DNA of 64,000 nucleotides. Source: Laccaria trichodermophora (Eukaryota; Basidiomycota; Agaricomycetes; Agaricales; Hydnangiaceae). The translations under genes were made by a program, and so were the position numbers. This document shows positions 20,737 to 32,560 of this stretch, in pieces (positions within the stretch are counted from its first letter, which is position 1; every line of letters starts with the position of its first letter). The notes under the pieces were generated by a model. The model was not told where the DNA came from. It did not search any database and worked only from the letters and a program-made list of their open reading frames with translations. The stretch lies in assembly GCA_018417955.1 (NCBI GenBank), contig JACTVC010000037.1:420740-484739 (forward strand). The letters are read 5' to 3'.

Positions 20737-23700
20737 ATGAATAACAGACGTCGAACAGTCATCGGCTCCGTGAAGCATGTAGATTTCATCCAAAGTCGAA
20801 GAGGGTTGCGTCCAGTCACTGTCAATCTTCCCAATGAGATCTCTCCCACTCCTTCCCGCTCTCCTTCAAAATCCCCAACTAAACGACAAACCATGTTACC
20901 TCCATCAGGATTAGGTGGTGACTCTGAACAAGCTGCCCAAGAATACATGGAGTTCCCAGCTGACATACTGGAAAATCATGGAAGCCGGGTGAGTTGGCTT
21001 CTAAGCTTGAGATGTATTTGCTAACGAGTTTATTATGCGTACCTATATTTCCAGTCAACCAATGATTATCTGAGAGACTGGGACAAACGTCGCCGTATTT
21101 ACATTGATGAGGTACTCCGACGAGAGGCCCCACCAGATGGCTTGATATGCGAAACTTGTGAAAGCCGCGGAGCGACATGGAGATGCAGCTGCTGTTTGGG
21201 CACTCCTGTACTATGTACTGACTGCTGCAGGACTACGCATCGTCGGCATCCCTTTCATCGGATTGAATGCTGGACAGGCGATTACTTCTCACCTTCGTGG
21301 TTATGGAAAGCTGGAACAATTCTACACCTTGGACATAATGGCGTGCCGTGTCCTGGAATTCGTTGGGATGCGTCCGATGCAATGATGAATCACTCGCCCA
21401 AAATTTTTGATGTTGGGACTGATGCCGAAGAACCCCTAACCCTTCCAGGGGATGAGGACATAGATTACGACGCAATAGCTGACGAGGATACAGGGGGGCT
21501 TTATACAGAGTCCGAAGTTCCAGATCCACCGGTATCGACTATTAATGGACATCGGGTGCTTACATACGTCCATGTCAATGGCATCCATCAGCTCCCTACT
21601 TCGTTTTGCACATGCGCCGGAGCACCATCCGAAGAAATACAGCTACTTCGGATGGGCCTCTTTCCATCTACCTCGAACATTCCTCAAACTGCATTTTCCT
21701 TTCAACTCCTAGATGACTACCTTTTAGAAAACCTGGAATGCAAGACGTCGGCCCTTCACTATTTTTCCAAGCTTCGCCGGATGACGTGCAAGGCATTTCC
21801 AAATCTTGTCAAGGTATCCATGGCATGCCAACTTGTTGGGTTGACTTGGGGCTTAATGGACACTTTTTAGGATCGTTACCGGGAGCTGCTCCGAGCCAGC
21901 CGGCAATGGAGGGTCATCAAGGAGTATAAGTGGTTTGGATTCGGGCACAAGCCCGATGAGCCGAAGACTGGGGAACTAGCTCTCTTCTGTGTCGCATGTC
22001 CCCAGCCAGGGATAAATCTTCCTAATACCTGGAAGGAGGATGATGAACAGTGGGCGTATAGTCGAGGCTTCGTCCTTGATGGTAACTTTTCTTGTAATCA
22101 CAAGGCTCAAAGGCATCCTGGTGACGACGTCTGGTTGAAGTCCGGGCAAGGCTATATGGTAGAAAAAAGTCAGTATGCGAACCATTTGGCCACGGCACCT
22201 GATATTAAAGAAGTAAGGTCACCCTGATCCAAGCTTTAAATCCATCTAACTCATGAAGTAGAAGCCCACTTGTAATGAGCATCATGCTGTGAACGACAAG
22301 TCAAAAATACACAAGGGCTGTGATTCAACTGGCCTCGGAGCAGCGGCCTGCCTCCGACATGGCTGTTATTGCCCCGGCGGCGTGGTTGATTTTCAAAAGG
22401 GGGAGAGGTATTGTTCAAGATCTTACCAGCTAAATAGAGATTGACATAAAAATCAGACAGATGAATATGGATTACGCGTTCTGCGAGGCGATTAAAAACA
22501 CAGGCGCCACCGATGCACCTCGTTGCATTCTCGTTTATGATGTCAATTGCCAATATTTTGTAAATTTTCGAAAGCGTGTTGGACAATCCCCCTTCCTAGA
22601 AGTTCATCCCGGCCTCATTATTATTCCGGGTATTGGCCTATTTCACGTTCACGGACACCAACTTGTTTGTCTGGCAAGGTTTTCACCAACGTTTATTCTT
22701 GGTGCGGGACAATCCGACGGCGAAATATTGGAAACGTTGTGGTCCACTCTGAATCACGTCGGCCGAATATCAAGAACTATGACCCTGGCGCATCGAACAG
22801 AAGTGCTGGATGCACACATGGGTGACAACAACTGGAAAAAGCTGGTCAACATGGGTGAGCAAAGTAACATGTCGGCTTTCCATCATTCTAATTTCTTGGC
22901 AAAGTTGCGTCGCTTTGTAAAAGATGGAAACGAATTCAGAAAGCCCTTCCCGAGGCTGAGGCTGAATTACAAAAGCTTTCCGATACAGCTTCTATAGATC
23001 AATTGAGGTCTTGGGACTCTCAGGCAGAGGAGGCACAAGTCCGCCGGGTGTCAGAACCACATGCCATGGACGTGTATGAGGCGGAAACTCCCAAACGTAA
23101 GTCGTTCAATTGTAAATTGCAGTTGAATAACCCTAACCATAAATTTATCAGTGCCAAATCAGAAAGATGTTCAGGCGGAGCTAATGGCGCAAGAACAAGG
23201 TCTCCGGAAGAATGTTGGACTCTCCCTTTGGGTTGGTACAGGGATTAAGCTTCAGGAAACTCAGTAAGTTAATGTTTACCAACATTTACCTTGTCCATTA
23301 TCGTCACATGTAGGCTTGCTCTGAGCCGGTTTGCAAGGCTCATGGGGAAGAAGCCGACGTCGGAAGATAAACTAGAGCTGGCCCGCCGGAGGCAACGATT
23401 TGTCAAGCGCCTGGACGCCTTTGAGCAGGATTCGATAACATTCTTTCCGGAACTCAACCTTTTGGATGGATTGTTGGTTCCACCTACAATGGATGAATAC
23501 GAAGATGAAGAAGACTTGGAGTTGTTACAGAATAACCCACCTCAGGGAGATAATACTCTTCCAGAATACAAGGAGATCATTCTACCATCGGCACTTTTGG
23601 ATCTCCCACAGTCTATGCAAGCTGCTCGCCTGGTCGAAATTGAATTGCGAGTCGCGCAAGCCAATGACACCCTTGCATCAATCCGGCTGGATATCGGACA

Positions 23701-24310
23701 CAAGTCGTTTATTTATCGGAAGAAGATCAACAATGAAGAGAGTAAAAAAGGGAAAACGAAATCTTATGATCAGGTAAATGCCATTGACCGAAATCTAGCA
23801 CATCACCTTCGTGTTTATGGTCAAGCCCGATGGGCGTTACAACGGCTGGCTGCGTCATCAGAAATTCTGTCGCGATTCAAGGAAATCAAAAAGGGAGATA
23901 CGCATTTGCTTCCGAACATATCTCGGCCAAATAAACCAGGCTTTCGGAACCAAGATATTCCCTGGTTTTGGGGATTTAATATACATGGCGATTCAGAAAA
24001 TGATTTCCATATGGAAGAATGTGAGTAAAGTAACCTTCCAATATTCATGTTCACTTAACTTTCTGAAGTATTCCGTGTGAATTATCTCCGAACAAAGGCG
24101 AGACACGAGAGATGGGTGGAAGAATCAAAGCTGGTTCCAAGAGAGATGAAATGGTCAATGCTATATTTCATCAAACGGGCGGAGGGGTGGGAAAAGCTCC
24201 GGGACGACAGCACCGGCGGAAAGCGCTGTTACGCATCGAGGCAAGCTGCCATGTGGCGGGGATTCCATATACAAGCCTTGTCAGAATGTCAGCTGTCGGG
24301 TGCTATTTAG
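20737..24310 (+). CDS. KDZ transposase, intact (1,049 aa), CxC2-type Cys cluster
   Basis: Nine exons join in phase: 20737-20988, 21055-21813, 21871-22212, 22262-22407, 22457-22854, 22905-23096, 23152-23263, 23314-24020 and 24069-24310, for 1,050 codons including stop. An N-terminal basic region is followed (aa ~115-160) by the Cys/His cluster of basidiomycete KDZ proteins: GLICETCESRG, WRCSCCLG, LCTDCCRTTHRRHPFHRIECW, then a HLGHNGVPCP-like end. Catalytic signatures: VLDGNFSCNHK (D about 407), VYDVNCQYF (D about 528), HVHGHQLVC, and GQSDGEILETLWS (E about 589). The C-terminal helical part ends with the family's RHERWVEE, EMKW and AAMWRGF blocks. No disabling change is seen. Confidence 0.93.
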
Positions 24311-24403
24311 GATCCTGTAGGTTAGGGTTGGTAATTGTTGTCATATGTTTGTCGGTTTCTATCCATCGATCAAGCACAGCGTTGATTCTCTTATCTCCTC
24401 GTC

Positions 24404-25588
24404 ATGTTATTCACCCCACACCAGCTGGAATCCATCGACCGTACCCGCCCCATGCAAATGTTGGTTTACATGATGACGTCCCGGTCAAGAGCAGCAACAA
24501 AGGCGTGGAACGAAAAACCACATATGTCCGACGAAGAAAAAACCATCTGGTTGACTTTATTCCGGGAAGAACTCGTGAGTACCCCCATTCTTCTTTTATA
24601 ATCAGCCTTCATATCAATCAGGAATTCATAAAAAACGCCCTCGGCGCCCATGCTATGGAAGAATTCACATATGACATACCGACCTTTCTCCAGGCGGCAT
24701 TCAAGGCAAATGGGCCACCCGAGTTATTGTGGCATACTCCCACTACCTCGCCGGATTGTTTAGTCCCGACGTACGTAGACAATTGGTGGGAGGACAAGGA
24801 TATTCGGGAGCGTGTAGGGAAACCTCGTGACTGGCAGCGGATCCAGGGTATGGGATTGGTATGTCACTCCGATATGGTAAGTGGACTTCGTTAATTCATG
24901 TCATATACATCTCTTGAATATGGTACAGCTAAGCGCTCATTACAACACTTGGACGGATAACCAGGTTTCGTCGGATATATTAGAACTCGACAGAATGAAG
25001 CAAATTCGCGAGAGCATTGCCCGAGGTGGGAAGATTTTGGAAGTCGAATTGGGGCGTCTTACGGAGAGACTCTCCGAACTCGAGGAGCGCCTTGAGACTG
25101 CGACGGCGGCAATTGATGTAATGTCGTCAGAGTTCAGGGAAGTATGGGGGGACTCATTCTCCGAGAGGTTGATAGTAAAGCACATTCGACCCACCGCTGA
25201 TGAGTCCGACGACGACGAAACAGATGATGGATCGCTTGCGGTGCAGCCGGCGATGACTGCTGCATCGAAATTGTCATCGCCGCCCGCGGCTGGTGACATC
25301 AAGTTACCAATCGTGAAACCTTTGAAGTCATCTTCGTCGGCTCAAACCACTGACGTCGCCTCCGCCAGCAAGCCTATTGTTCGTCCATCCTCGTTGGGTC
25401 ACACTGCCGCCGTCGCCTCAGTAGGCAATTCCATCGATCGTCCTGTCAAGCCACTTCCTCGTAGGGTCTTAGCGGGGGGGTTTCAACCACTTCCCCATAT
25501 TCAGTTGAACGTCGCTCGAATTCATCAACCGCAGATACCATTGTCAGGAGCGGCGGCAGAGTTCAAACGTGTTTTTTCCGAGTTTTAA
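24404..25588 (+). CDS. KDZ-element partner protein with coiled coil (361 aa)
   Basis: Exons 24404-24574, 24622-24876 and 24929-25588 give 362 codons including stop. The N-terminal half has conserved-looking tryptophan and proline rich text (ELLWHTPTTSPDCLVPTYVD). Residues ~150-220 form a clear heptad coiled coil (LTERLSELEERLETATAAID). The C-terminus is Ser/Pro/Ala rich and probably disordered. It could be read as further exons of the transposase, but the transposase ends with its usual C-terminal blocks and a stop 94 bp upstream, so I treat it as separate. Its stop lies 25 bp from the convergent TET/JBP stop. Confidence 0.65.
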
Positions 25589-25613
25589 ATCAAAGCAAAC
25601 ACATGTATTGTAC

Positions 25614-26974
25614 TTAGTAGTTCAGTGGTAATAACAGACCACCTTTCTGAATCCGTACCATCGCCTCGACTCTCTCCAGCTCATTTAGAGACAGCCACTT
25701 CCGGAACAACCTTTCGGACATCATCACCTCCTGAAAAACATTCAACCGTCGGGATACTTGGTCTCTCATGAAAAACGCGAGGGAATATCGGTCAGAACTT
25801 GACGCCGATACACCATGCCTTACTACCTTGCTCTGAATTGAAAGAACCGTGCCAGATCCATACCGAAATCTAATCCCAATACCAGGTAAGTCCGCCCGAA
25901 TGTCAGGATCGACCTGTTCGCTGATGTTGACTATTAAATCATACATCCAATCCGCATTTTGGCCATCACGGTGGAAGGGGGTTTCACGTTCGCTAATGAC
26001 AGAAAGCCCAGTGAAGCCAGTTCCCCAGACCTTCATGATACGTTTGAAGCGGTCTTGATCTGGTGTCTGTGAACCCTTTAGACTGCAACATCGAAGGAGC
26101 GATCCTCGCGATTCATAATGTTGCTCAGGGTGAATAACGCTCATGATCCCCCCGATGATGGCTTGAAACTCGATTATTGCCTTAAGAAATTGTTCGCCGG
26201 GGCCATTATCTTCTTTCAGAGCCGCCGATGGTAGCAATGGAGTGCCATCATGCTGAAATGAATGTTCAGTTTGATGTAATCGTCAAGGTTGTGTCGACCA
26301 ACCGCATGTCCAGCTTGATACCAGAGTGGTACCAAATTCACGACCCCCGGGGGGTGCTTGCAAAACAATTTATTCCGAAAGTATTTTGGATCACTTCTCC
26401 AACTAGCATTCGCCTTCGCCGCCGGAACCTCCAGTATCGGATGAAGTATTTCCAAGGCGTCTCGGACTTGTGACTAACTCGTAATGAGTGGCCCATCTTG
26501 TTCAGTACAAATGCGCTCACCTGCAGCTCGTCGGAAATAATCCCAGGTAGATACCATCCGAGGATATGGCTGTCTCGGTCGTTTATTCTCGCCGGGCTTC
26601 CCTCAAGGACGTCGATATAATCCGGGAATGCTGGTGGAAATTTGTCCGAAATAGCTGATTCTAAAAGTAAAGATGTACCTGTGATGGGAAGGTGATGTTT
26701 TCTTCTATCTGTTGCACAAGTGATACGTACCAGTGGGCTTTTTTCCAATGGCCTGAACATAGTCGTTCACCTCCCAACTCACGACGATGGGGGGGTTTAT
26801 CCATGCTTCGGCGATCACGGCGATGGCTCTTTCGCAATGAGTAACAAGTGCCTCCGACATGGACTTTGCCGGATAGTCATTGGGAAAGTTAAACAATTTA
26901 TGCCGAAGCCGACCAGCGAAGTACGTCGAGACATCATCAGTGATGCCCTCCAATGCCGTTGGCGGACGCCCCAT
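25614..26974 (-). CDS. TET/JBP-family 2-oxoglutarate/Fe(II) dioxygenase (403 aa)
   Basis: Four exons (26974-26731, 26678-26521, 26473-26303, 26252-25614) give 404 codons including stop. This class oxidises 5-methylcytosine in DNA. The iron-binding HxD is seen in ETPFHRDGQN (His about 285, Asp about 287). The distal His lies in VVRHGVSA (about 337), followed by the 2-oxoglutarate Arg in SSDRYSLAFFMRD (about 346). Spacing and surrounding strands (GIGIRFRYGSGTVLSIQS) match the double-stranded beta helix of fungal TET/JBP proteins. ATG 26974 is the first in frame after upstream non-ATG codons. It has no CXXC or other extra domain, as expected for transposon-borne fungal members. All catalytic positions are intact. 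Confidence 0.9.
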
Positions 26975-27459
26975 AATGTGGTAAAGGGGAATGGGCTTCA
27001 AATATAGGACATGCGTCTTTATACAATGAATGCCTCATGCCATCCACATGTATAATTTACTGGCCTTCGATGTCAACGTCGGGTATCATTCCTCCGGCCA
27101 TTACGTAATTGCCGAAATGAACTACTTTCTCGGGGAATATGCTGGGGGCATTTCCAAGAGAGTCGAGTTTAGTATATGTATTAGAAATGGGGTTACGGAA
27201 AAGAAAATTGGGGAGATGTTGGAAACGAGAGGGAAAGGCTGCTGGATGACGGTGATGGAATGCATCAAGGGTCGGTCTATGAAATTATTCGCCGAAATGA
27301 ATTCTGCACTCTCCGGGAAATAATAACTAAATTCAAAAGCTGCTGGGGGACACTGATGGAATGCATCCGTTCACCCAGCATTCAAACCGCCACCCTGTTT
27401 CTCGGCTATCGGAGCCGAAGCCTGTTCTCAAATTTGTTGGAAATTTGGCCAATTCATTG

Positions 27460-27860
27460 GAAGGACTAACCCTAACCCTAATTAACCTAGCCAAATTCTT
27501 CGGAAGCGTTAACCCTAACCCCATCTCAGCCCTAACCCTACCCGTGGCCCGAAATGAATGCGGTTCATTTTCCGGAGCCGATGATCAGGAGCCGAATGGG
27601 TTACAAAAGATTGGGCCCAATTATGCCCCATAGCCTAATTACTAGTTGTAGAAGATAGGGCCCAACTTTGGCCATTTGTCTATTCTCATATCGCTCAATT
27701 CACTTTGTCTATGGGTCATTGGGCCCAATTATGTTTCTAAAGGGTTTTGTTATTTTGGCCCAATTGGCCCCAACAATGCCAACTTAACGTCCACACCAAT
27801 TGGGCCAACCTATGTCCATTAGCGTCAACTTAGATTGGGCCCATTGGGGTAGCTGTATGG
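27460..27860. repeat. Telomere-like CCCTAA words and a GGGCCCAATT-rich patch
   Basis: 27468-27540 holds several CTAACCCTAA words broken by other bases. 27610-27850 repeats GGGCCCAATT and TTGGGCC about eight times in both orientations. It sits between the KDZ-TET element and the truncated 3' end of F-box gene 1. No gene is seen. Confidence 0.6.
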
Positions 27861-27907
27861 TCCATTGGACAACTGACCACTTGGATATCTTAGGTTCCAC
27901 TGAGTAT

Positions 27908-28983
27908 CTACTGAATGCCCTGCTCGAGTTCCGTGAATATTTCAGGGATGGCGTTGAGCCCGTCGAAGGGGATGACCATGGAAGATTCGAATGATTCAAT
28001 GGTGTTGAGAGATCGGTAGGCTATAGATTTAGCGACTCCGGAATGAATGGAACTCGGTCCTGGATAATGTGAAAAGGATGCACCTGAGAAAAATGAGAGG
28101 GCGTACCGGACAACTCGACTTTAACAAGAGCTTCAGATCTACGTAGTATCTCATTCACGAATGTGTTTTCATTTTCTCCACGAACTGACGCGATGAACTG
28201 TTGCAATCGAGTTAGATCTAATATAGGATTCTTGTCGTCTATCAGCGTTTCCCCTACGAAAACAATGCCGTGATCATGGCAGGTGAGCTTCTGCAAGGGA
28301 ATGGGAGTCATCGTGGGAGGTGCAGATCCAACCTGTGGCCACATGATATCCCCAAAAGAGAGATCCTCAATGGCACCGCACAAGGAGAAGATGGACAGAG
28401 GGAAGTTGACGACAGAGCTTAACTTGAGCTGGGTTAATTTGGGCGAGCTGATGACATGATAGACAGCGGATATGAATTTGGGAGACATCTCATCCCAGTC
28501 TAATGCAAACTGCTCATAATTTACATTATCGTGACGGAGGGAGAACGAGCTGAGGTTGGAGAGCATGTTTAGTGCATGGATGGTTCTGGAGCAGCTGGCG
28601 TCCTCTTGGCGGATGAATAGATCAAGGTCCCACACGTAGAATGCAATTTCAGGCGTCTGGTCGAGCAGATCGAGGAATAATGTTATTCTGCGCGCGGATC
28701 CCGAAAAAGTCGTCTGGGAATAGTCACCGTCGTCGTCGTCATCTACCAGTGGGGGTATTCGACTGCAAGCAGGGTCAAGATCTATCTTGGAAAAAAGATG
28801 CGTTCGACAACGAGGAAGGAGGGTTCTACAGGTTCGTGAACACGCCTTCATGGCGTCAACATCGTGGTCAGCGTTGAGCACATCGATAACTTTCTCCATG
28901 ATCTCCAAATGAACCCTAGGAGAGCAAGTAAAAAGGGATGGCGGTGCAGCGGTAGAGGCTAAGATTGGATTTATCGCTGCCAT
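27908..28983 (-). CDS. F-box-like protein, copy 1 (342 aa)
   Basis: Two exons (28983-28107, 28059-27908) total 343 codons including stop. The N-terminus (PRVHLEIMEKVIDVLNAD, ACSRTCRTLLPRC) fits the degenerate F-box expanded in agaric fungi, where such proteins usually act as SCF ubiquitin-ligase adaptors. The rest has leucine-rich-repeat-like strand text (LTQLKLSSVVNFPLSIFSL). Compared with the 47.7 kb paralogue, the second exon stops early after SIAYRSLNTIESF, where the sequence runs into the GGGCCCAATT patch. The C-terminal ~120 residues are therefore missing. It may still be expressed as a shortened protein. Confidence 0.7.
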
Positions 28984-29685
28984 TCTTCAAACAGTTTGTG
29001 CGAAGTAGAGGGGTACAAGCTCAAGCTCAAGACTAGCACCACGGGAAAGAACGGTTGGTTTGTATGAAAGAACGATGTGCTGCAAACACTGCTAAACAAG
29101 TCTACCCAACGTGGCACGTGAAAGAAGTCACTGATGCCTAAAAAAATACAAGTCGCTCGGTACTCGAATTAGAGACATAACGACACGTGCGAGAAGTGGG
29201 TAAAACAGTATTCCGAAAGATAGCACACAAGCCGAATCTCAGAGAGGTGGAGGTGAGTTGCCGACCACAGATAGGACACAGACCACAGCCTACCAGCACT
29301 CACCAGGCTAGTGGATGGCGCGTAGCGGCTTCGGCTACCACATTGGAGATGCCTAGTGTGAAAGTGTGGAGAATCTTCGGACGCGAATGTACGCGCGCTG
29401 GTTGATGATGATTCGGGTTCTGTACTTTAAAGCTCTTGCCAAACTGGACCAAACAGCTCTTCTCCACCCGACACTCCAACGTATTTGCTGGCTGAATGTA
29501 TAAAAGGGTTCGGTGAGTCCCGTTTTCGATAGGATCCAATTCCCCACTTACGTTACTACCTCCCCATACTATCTCATCGTGTTCGGTAGGTAAGCTCCTT
29601 CGTTCATTGTTGATTTTTCCCGCTTGTTGATTACCCTCTGCAGTCATCATCAACTTAAACGTTGCTTGCGGTAAGCCCTTCTGGC
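28984..29685. other. Intergenic, no gene supported
   Basis: Upstream region of F-box copy 1. Short ORFs on both strands have no family resemblance or splice support. Confidence 0.5.
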
Positions 29686-30309
29686 AGTTATGTTAGTCAT
29701 CATGGCCCAATAGTGATGGGCCACCCTGCCCTGACAGCCAACCATGTGGTAAGGGCCCAGCCGGCCCGGCCGGTTTGATGGTGGGGCCCCAATATGAAAG
29801 GGGCGGCCAGACCCTGTACAATCACCCAGTAACCATGGGCTGGCCATCAGCAACAATGTCCCATACGATTGGAGTAGCCGGGTGTACCTTGACTGCCATA
29901 TCCTCCTGCAGAGCTGCCCTCCGCCGGGGCTACATATTGTGCCGGCGGCGATGATCATAATGAACACTTAGAATTACAAACCTGGCTCATACAAATCATG
30001 TATAATATTGTCAATCTATGTATGTTGTTTGCTATGATTTGATTGGAGCTACTCTGCCAGACTAAGCACTGCACATTGCCTCCAAAAGAAATGATAACAT
30101 TTTATAATGTTCTGTCAGGAGAGGCTTCATGCATTTCCTTTGCCAAAAGTGTTTAGTTAGGCAAATGTTTCACCACTGGTGATGTAATTTTTTTTATGAT
30201 ACTCTGCCAGACCACTCCACCAGTGACATGAAATTTCTCTAAGACACTCCACTGGACTAATCACCACACATTGCCTCTGCATAAATGACAAATACTTTCT
30301 TAAAGACGA

Positions 30310-30706
30310 TCCCAGCAGAGCAATGCAATATTTGTAAGAGAAGGCCCCAGTGGAGCAATGCAATATTTGTAAGAGAAGACCCTGGCAGAGCAATGCAATA
30401 TTTTTTTTGACAAATCCGGTGGAGCAATGCAATATTTTTTTTAATGACTCCGGCGGAGCAATGCAATTTTTTTTTTAATGACTCCGGCGGAGCAATGTAA
30501 TACTTTCTTTGATGACTCCGGCGGAGCAATGCAATATTTTTTTTGACAACTCTGGTGGAGCAATGCAATATTTTTTAAACTGACTCCAGTGGAGCAATGC
30601 AATACTTTTTTAAATGACTCTGGCGGAGCAATGCAATACTTTCTTTAACAACCCCAGCAGAGCAATGCAATTTTTTTTTTGACAACTCCGGTGGAGCAAT
30701 GTATAT
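30310..30706. repeat. Tandem array, ~36 bp unit (GGAGCAATGCAAT + poly-T)
   Basis: About eleven copies of GACTCCGGCGGAGCAATGCAAT followed by a T run of 5-10. The inner CTCCGGCGGAG is a near-palindrome. Homopolymer lengths vary between units. Confidence 0.85.
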
Positions 30707-31424
30707 TAAAGGGAACTCATGAAAATGATAGCCAAAGCATTTCAATGAATGAGGAGAGTATCTGCTGTTCATCTTGGGAAGTTTCAACTTTGACCCAGAG
30801 ATATTGCAGTTTTTTTAAAAAAGACTCTAGTGGAGAAGTGCAAAATGATTCAATGTATTTTTTTTAATGACTCTGTCAGAGCATTCCGGTGGAGTAGTGC
30901 TTCTGTCAATATGCTTTAAAAAGATATTTAAGTAGACCAGCAGAGCAATCCCTCTGCAAATATTGCTCCTCTGGTGATGTGATTTTCCTATTATGCTCTG
31001 CCAGACCAGCCACCACTCATTGCCTCTGCAATAGGTAGAGGTAACCAAGTATGCATCATGCAGGGCCACATACTGCGAAGCATTCATTCAGAAAAGGCAT
31101 TACCGTAACAAGGATGGTCCGGTTATATTGCTTGTTCCTGGGCAGGGACCCATCAAAGTTGCAATTTGTGCCTGGGACATGTCCAAATTGAGGTGATGTG
31201 CATGGTGCACAGACCCTCCGCCGCATGCAAACAGACCCTGCATCCCGATGAACAGCGACGCACTCACCCAATTTTAATCCATGTAACCTCCAAACCAGCC
31301 AGTTGATAGACCTTAATGCCATGTTAATTACCATGTTAAAATCTTCAAGAGATGTTTTGTTTCTGTAGACAAACACAGAAAATGAGGTTTTATGTTGATC
31401 ATCTCTATCAAACCTTGACTGCAT

Positions 31425-31925
31425 TGTGGCATTACAACGAAAATCATCAAGACTTTTTTTTTCTTCCAAACAACTTATCATCGGGCATAGCTCATTGGAA
31501 TCATGCTTTTCCAAGCTTTTTGGAGGTGGTTTTTACATGAGTTGAAAGTCATTATTACATTTTGCAGAGCTGAAACAATCTGTGAAATGCTACATTTACA
31601 ATAAAAACCATCAAGACTTTTCTTCTCCCTGAACAACTTATCATCGGGCCTAGCTTGTTTGAATCCCACTTTCTCCAGCTTTCCATAGGTGGTTTCTATG
31701 TGCATCAAAAGTCATTATTACATCCTGTGGAGCTGAAACAGTCTGTGAAAAGGAACATTTCACAATAAAACCATCAAGACTTTTTTCTTTCCAGAACAAC
31801 TTATCATCGGGCCTAGCCTGTTCAAATCCTGCCCTTTCCAGCTTTTCAGAGGTGGTTTTTATATGAGTTGAAGGTTATTATTACATTTGGCGGAGCTGAA
31901 ACAATCTGCAGAAAGGTGCATTTCA
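31425..31925. repeat. Three tandem ~165 bp repeats
   Basis: Each unit contains AAACCATCAAGACTTTT, AACTTATCATCGGGC and GAGCTGAAACA; starts lie near 31425, 31591 and 31760. The units sit in the centre of the 29.7-33.4 kb element between its two arrays. No coding sense. Confidence 0.8.
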
Positions 31926-32279
31926 TTGCTGCAGACCCCCTGCAATCTAACCTCAGCAATGCCACTTGTTTACTAGTGCATATGCATCTTTCTATTTGAT
32001 TCTAGTGTTCTCTGTACAAAACAAGATTTTTTTAATGCCTCAAAAAAAAAAGCACTACTCCGCCGGAGTGCTCCAACAGAGTCATTACATTTCTTCAACA
32101 GAATCATTTTGCACATCTCCGCCGGAGTCTTTTTAAAAAAACTGCACTTCTTTGACAGAGCTTCATGATATATATATATTGTTCTAGACCTCCACCTAAG
32201 CATTTCAAATTTCTTTTATGCTACCAGCAGACACTCTCCTCATTGATTTAAATTCTTTGGCTATCATGTTAAAAATTGC

Positions 32280-32560
32280 ATTGCTCCACAATAGTCATTG
32301 AAAAAAATGCACTGCTCCAGTGGGGTCTTCTGTAAAAAATATTGCATTGCTCCGCCGGAGTCATTAAAAAAAAATTGCATTGCTCCGCCGGGGTCTTCTG
32401 TAAAAAATATTGTATTGCTCCGCCGGAGTTGTTAAAAAAAATTACATTATTCCATTGGGATCTTCTCTAAAAATATTGCATTGCTCCGCTGGAGTTGTCA
32501 AAAAAATTGCATTGCTCTGCTGGGGTCTTCTCTAAGAAAAATTGCACTGCTCTGATGGAG
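32280..32560. repeat. Inverted counterpart of the 30.3 kb array
   Basis: About eight copies of ATTGCATTGCTCCGCCGGAGT plus an A run: the reverse complement of the 30310-30706 unit. Flanking words (for example AATCATTTTGCAC near 32100 against GTGCAAAATGATT near 30840) are also inverted, so the arrays are arms of one large inverted repeat. Confidence 0.85.

Larger units (their letters stand above)
17235..27120. mobile_element. KDZ transposon carrying a TET/JBP gene (approximate limits)
   Basis: Four genes with clean multi-exon frames lie back to back: AT-hook companion (-), KDZ transposase (+), 361-aa partner (+) and TET/JBP dioxygenase (-). Linkage of KDZ transposases with TET/JBP genes in basidiomycetes is established for this class of element. 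Limits are estimates. The phrase GTAATTGCCGAAAT occurs at 17237-17250 and 27105-27118 in the same orientation, just outside the outer genes, and related CCGAAATGA words recur to 27560. I could not identify terminal inverted repeats or a target-site duplication with confidence. Confidence 0.75.
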
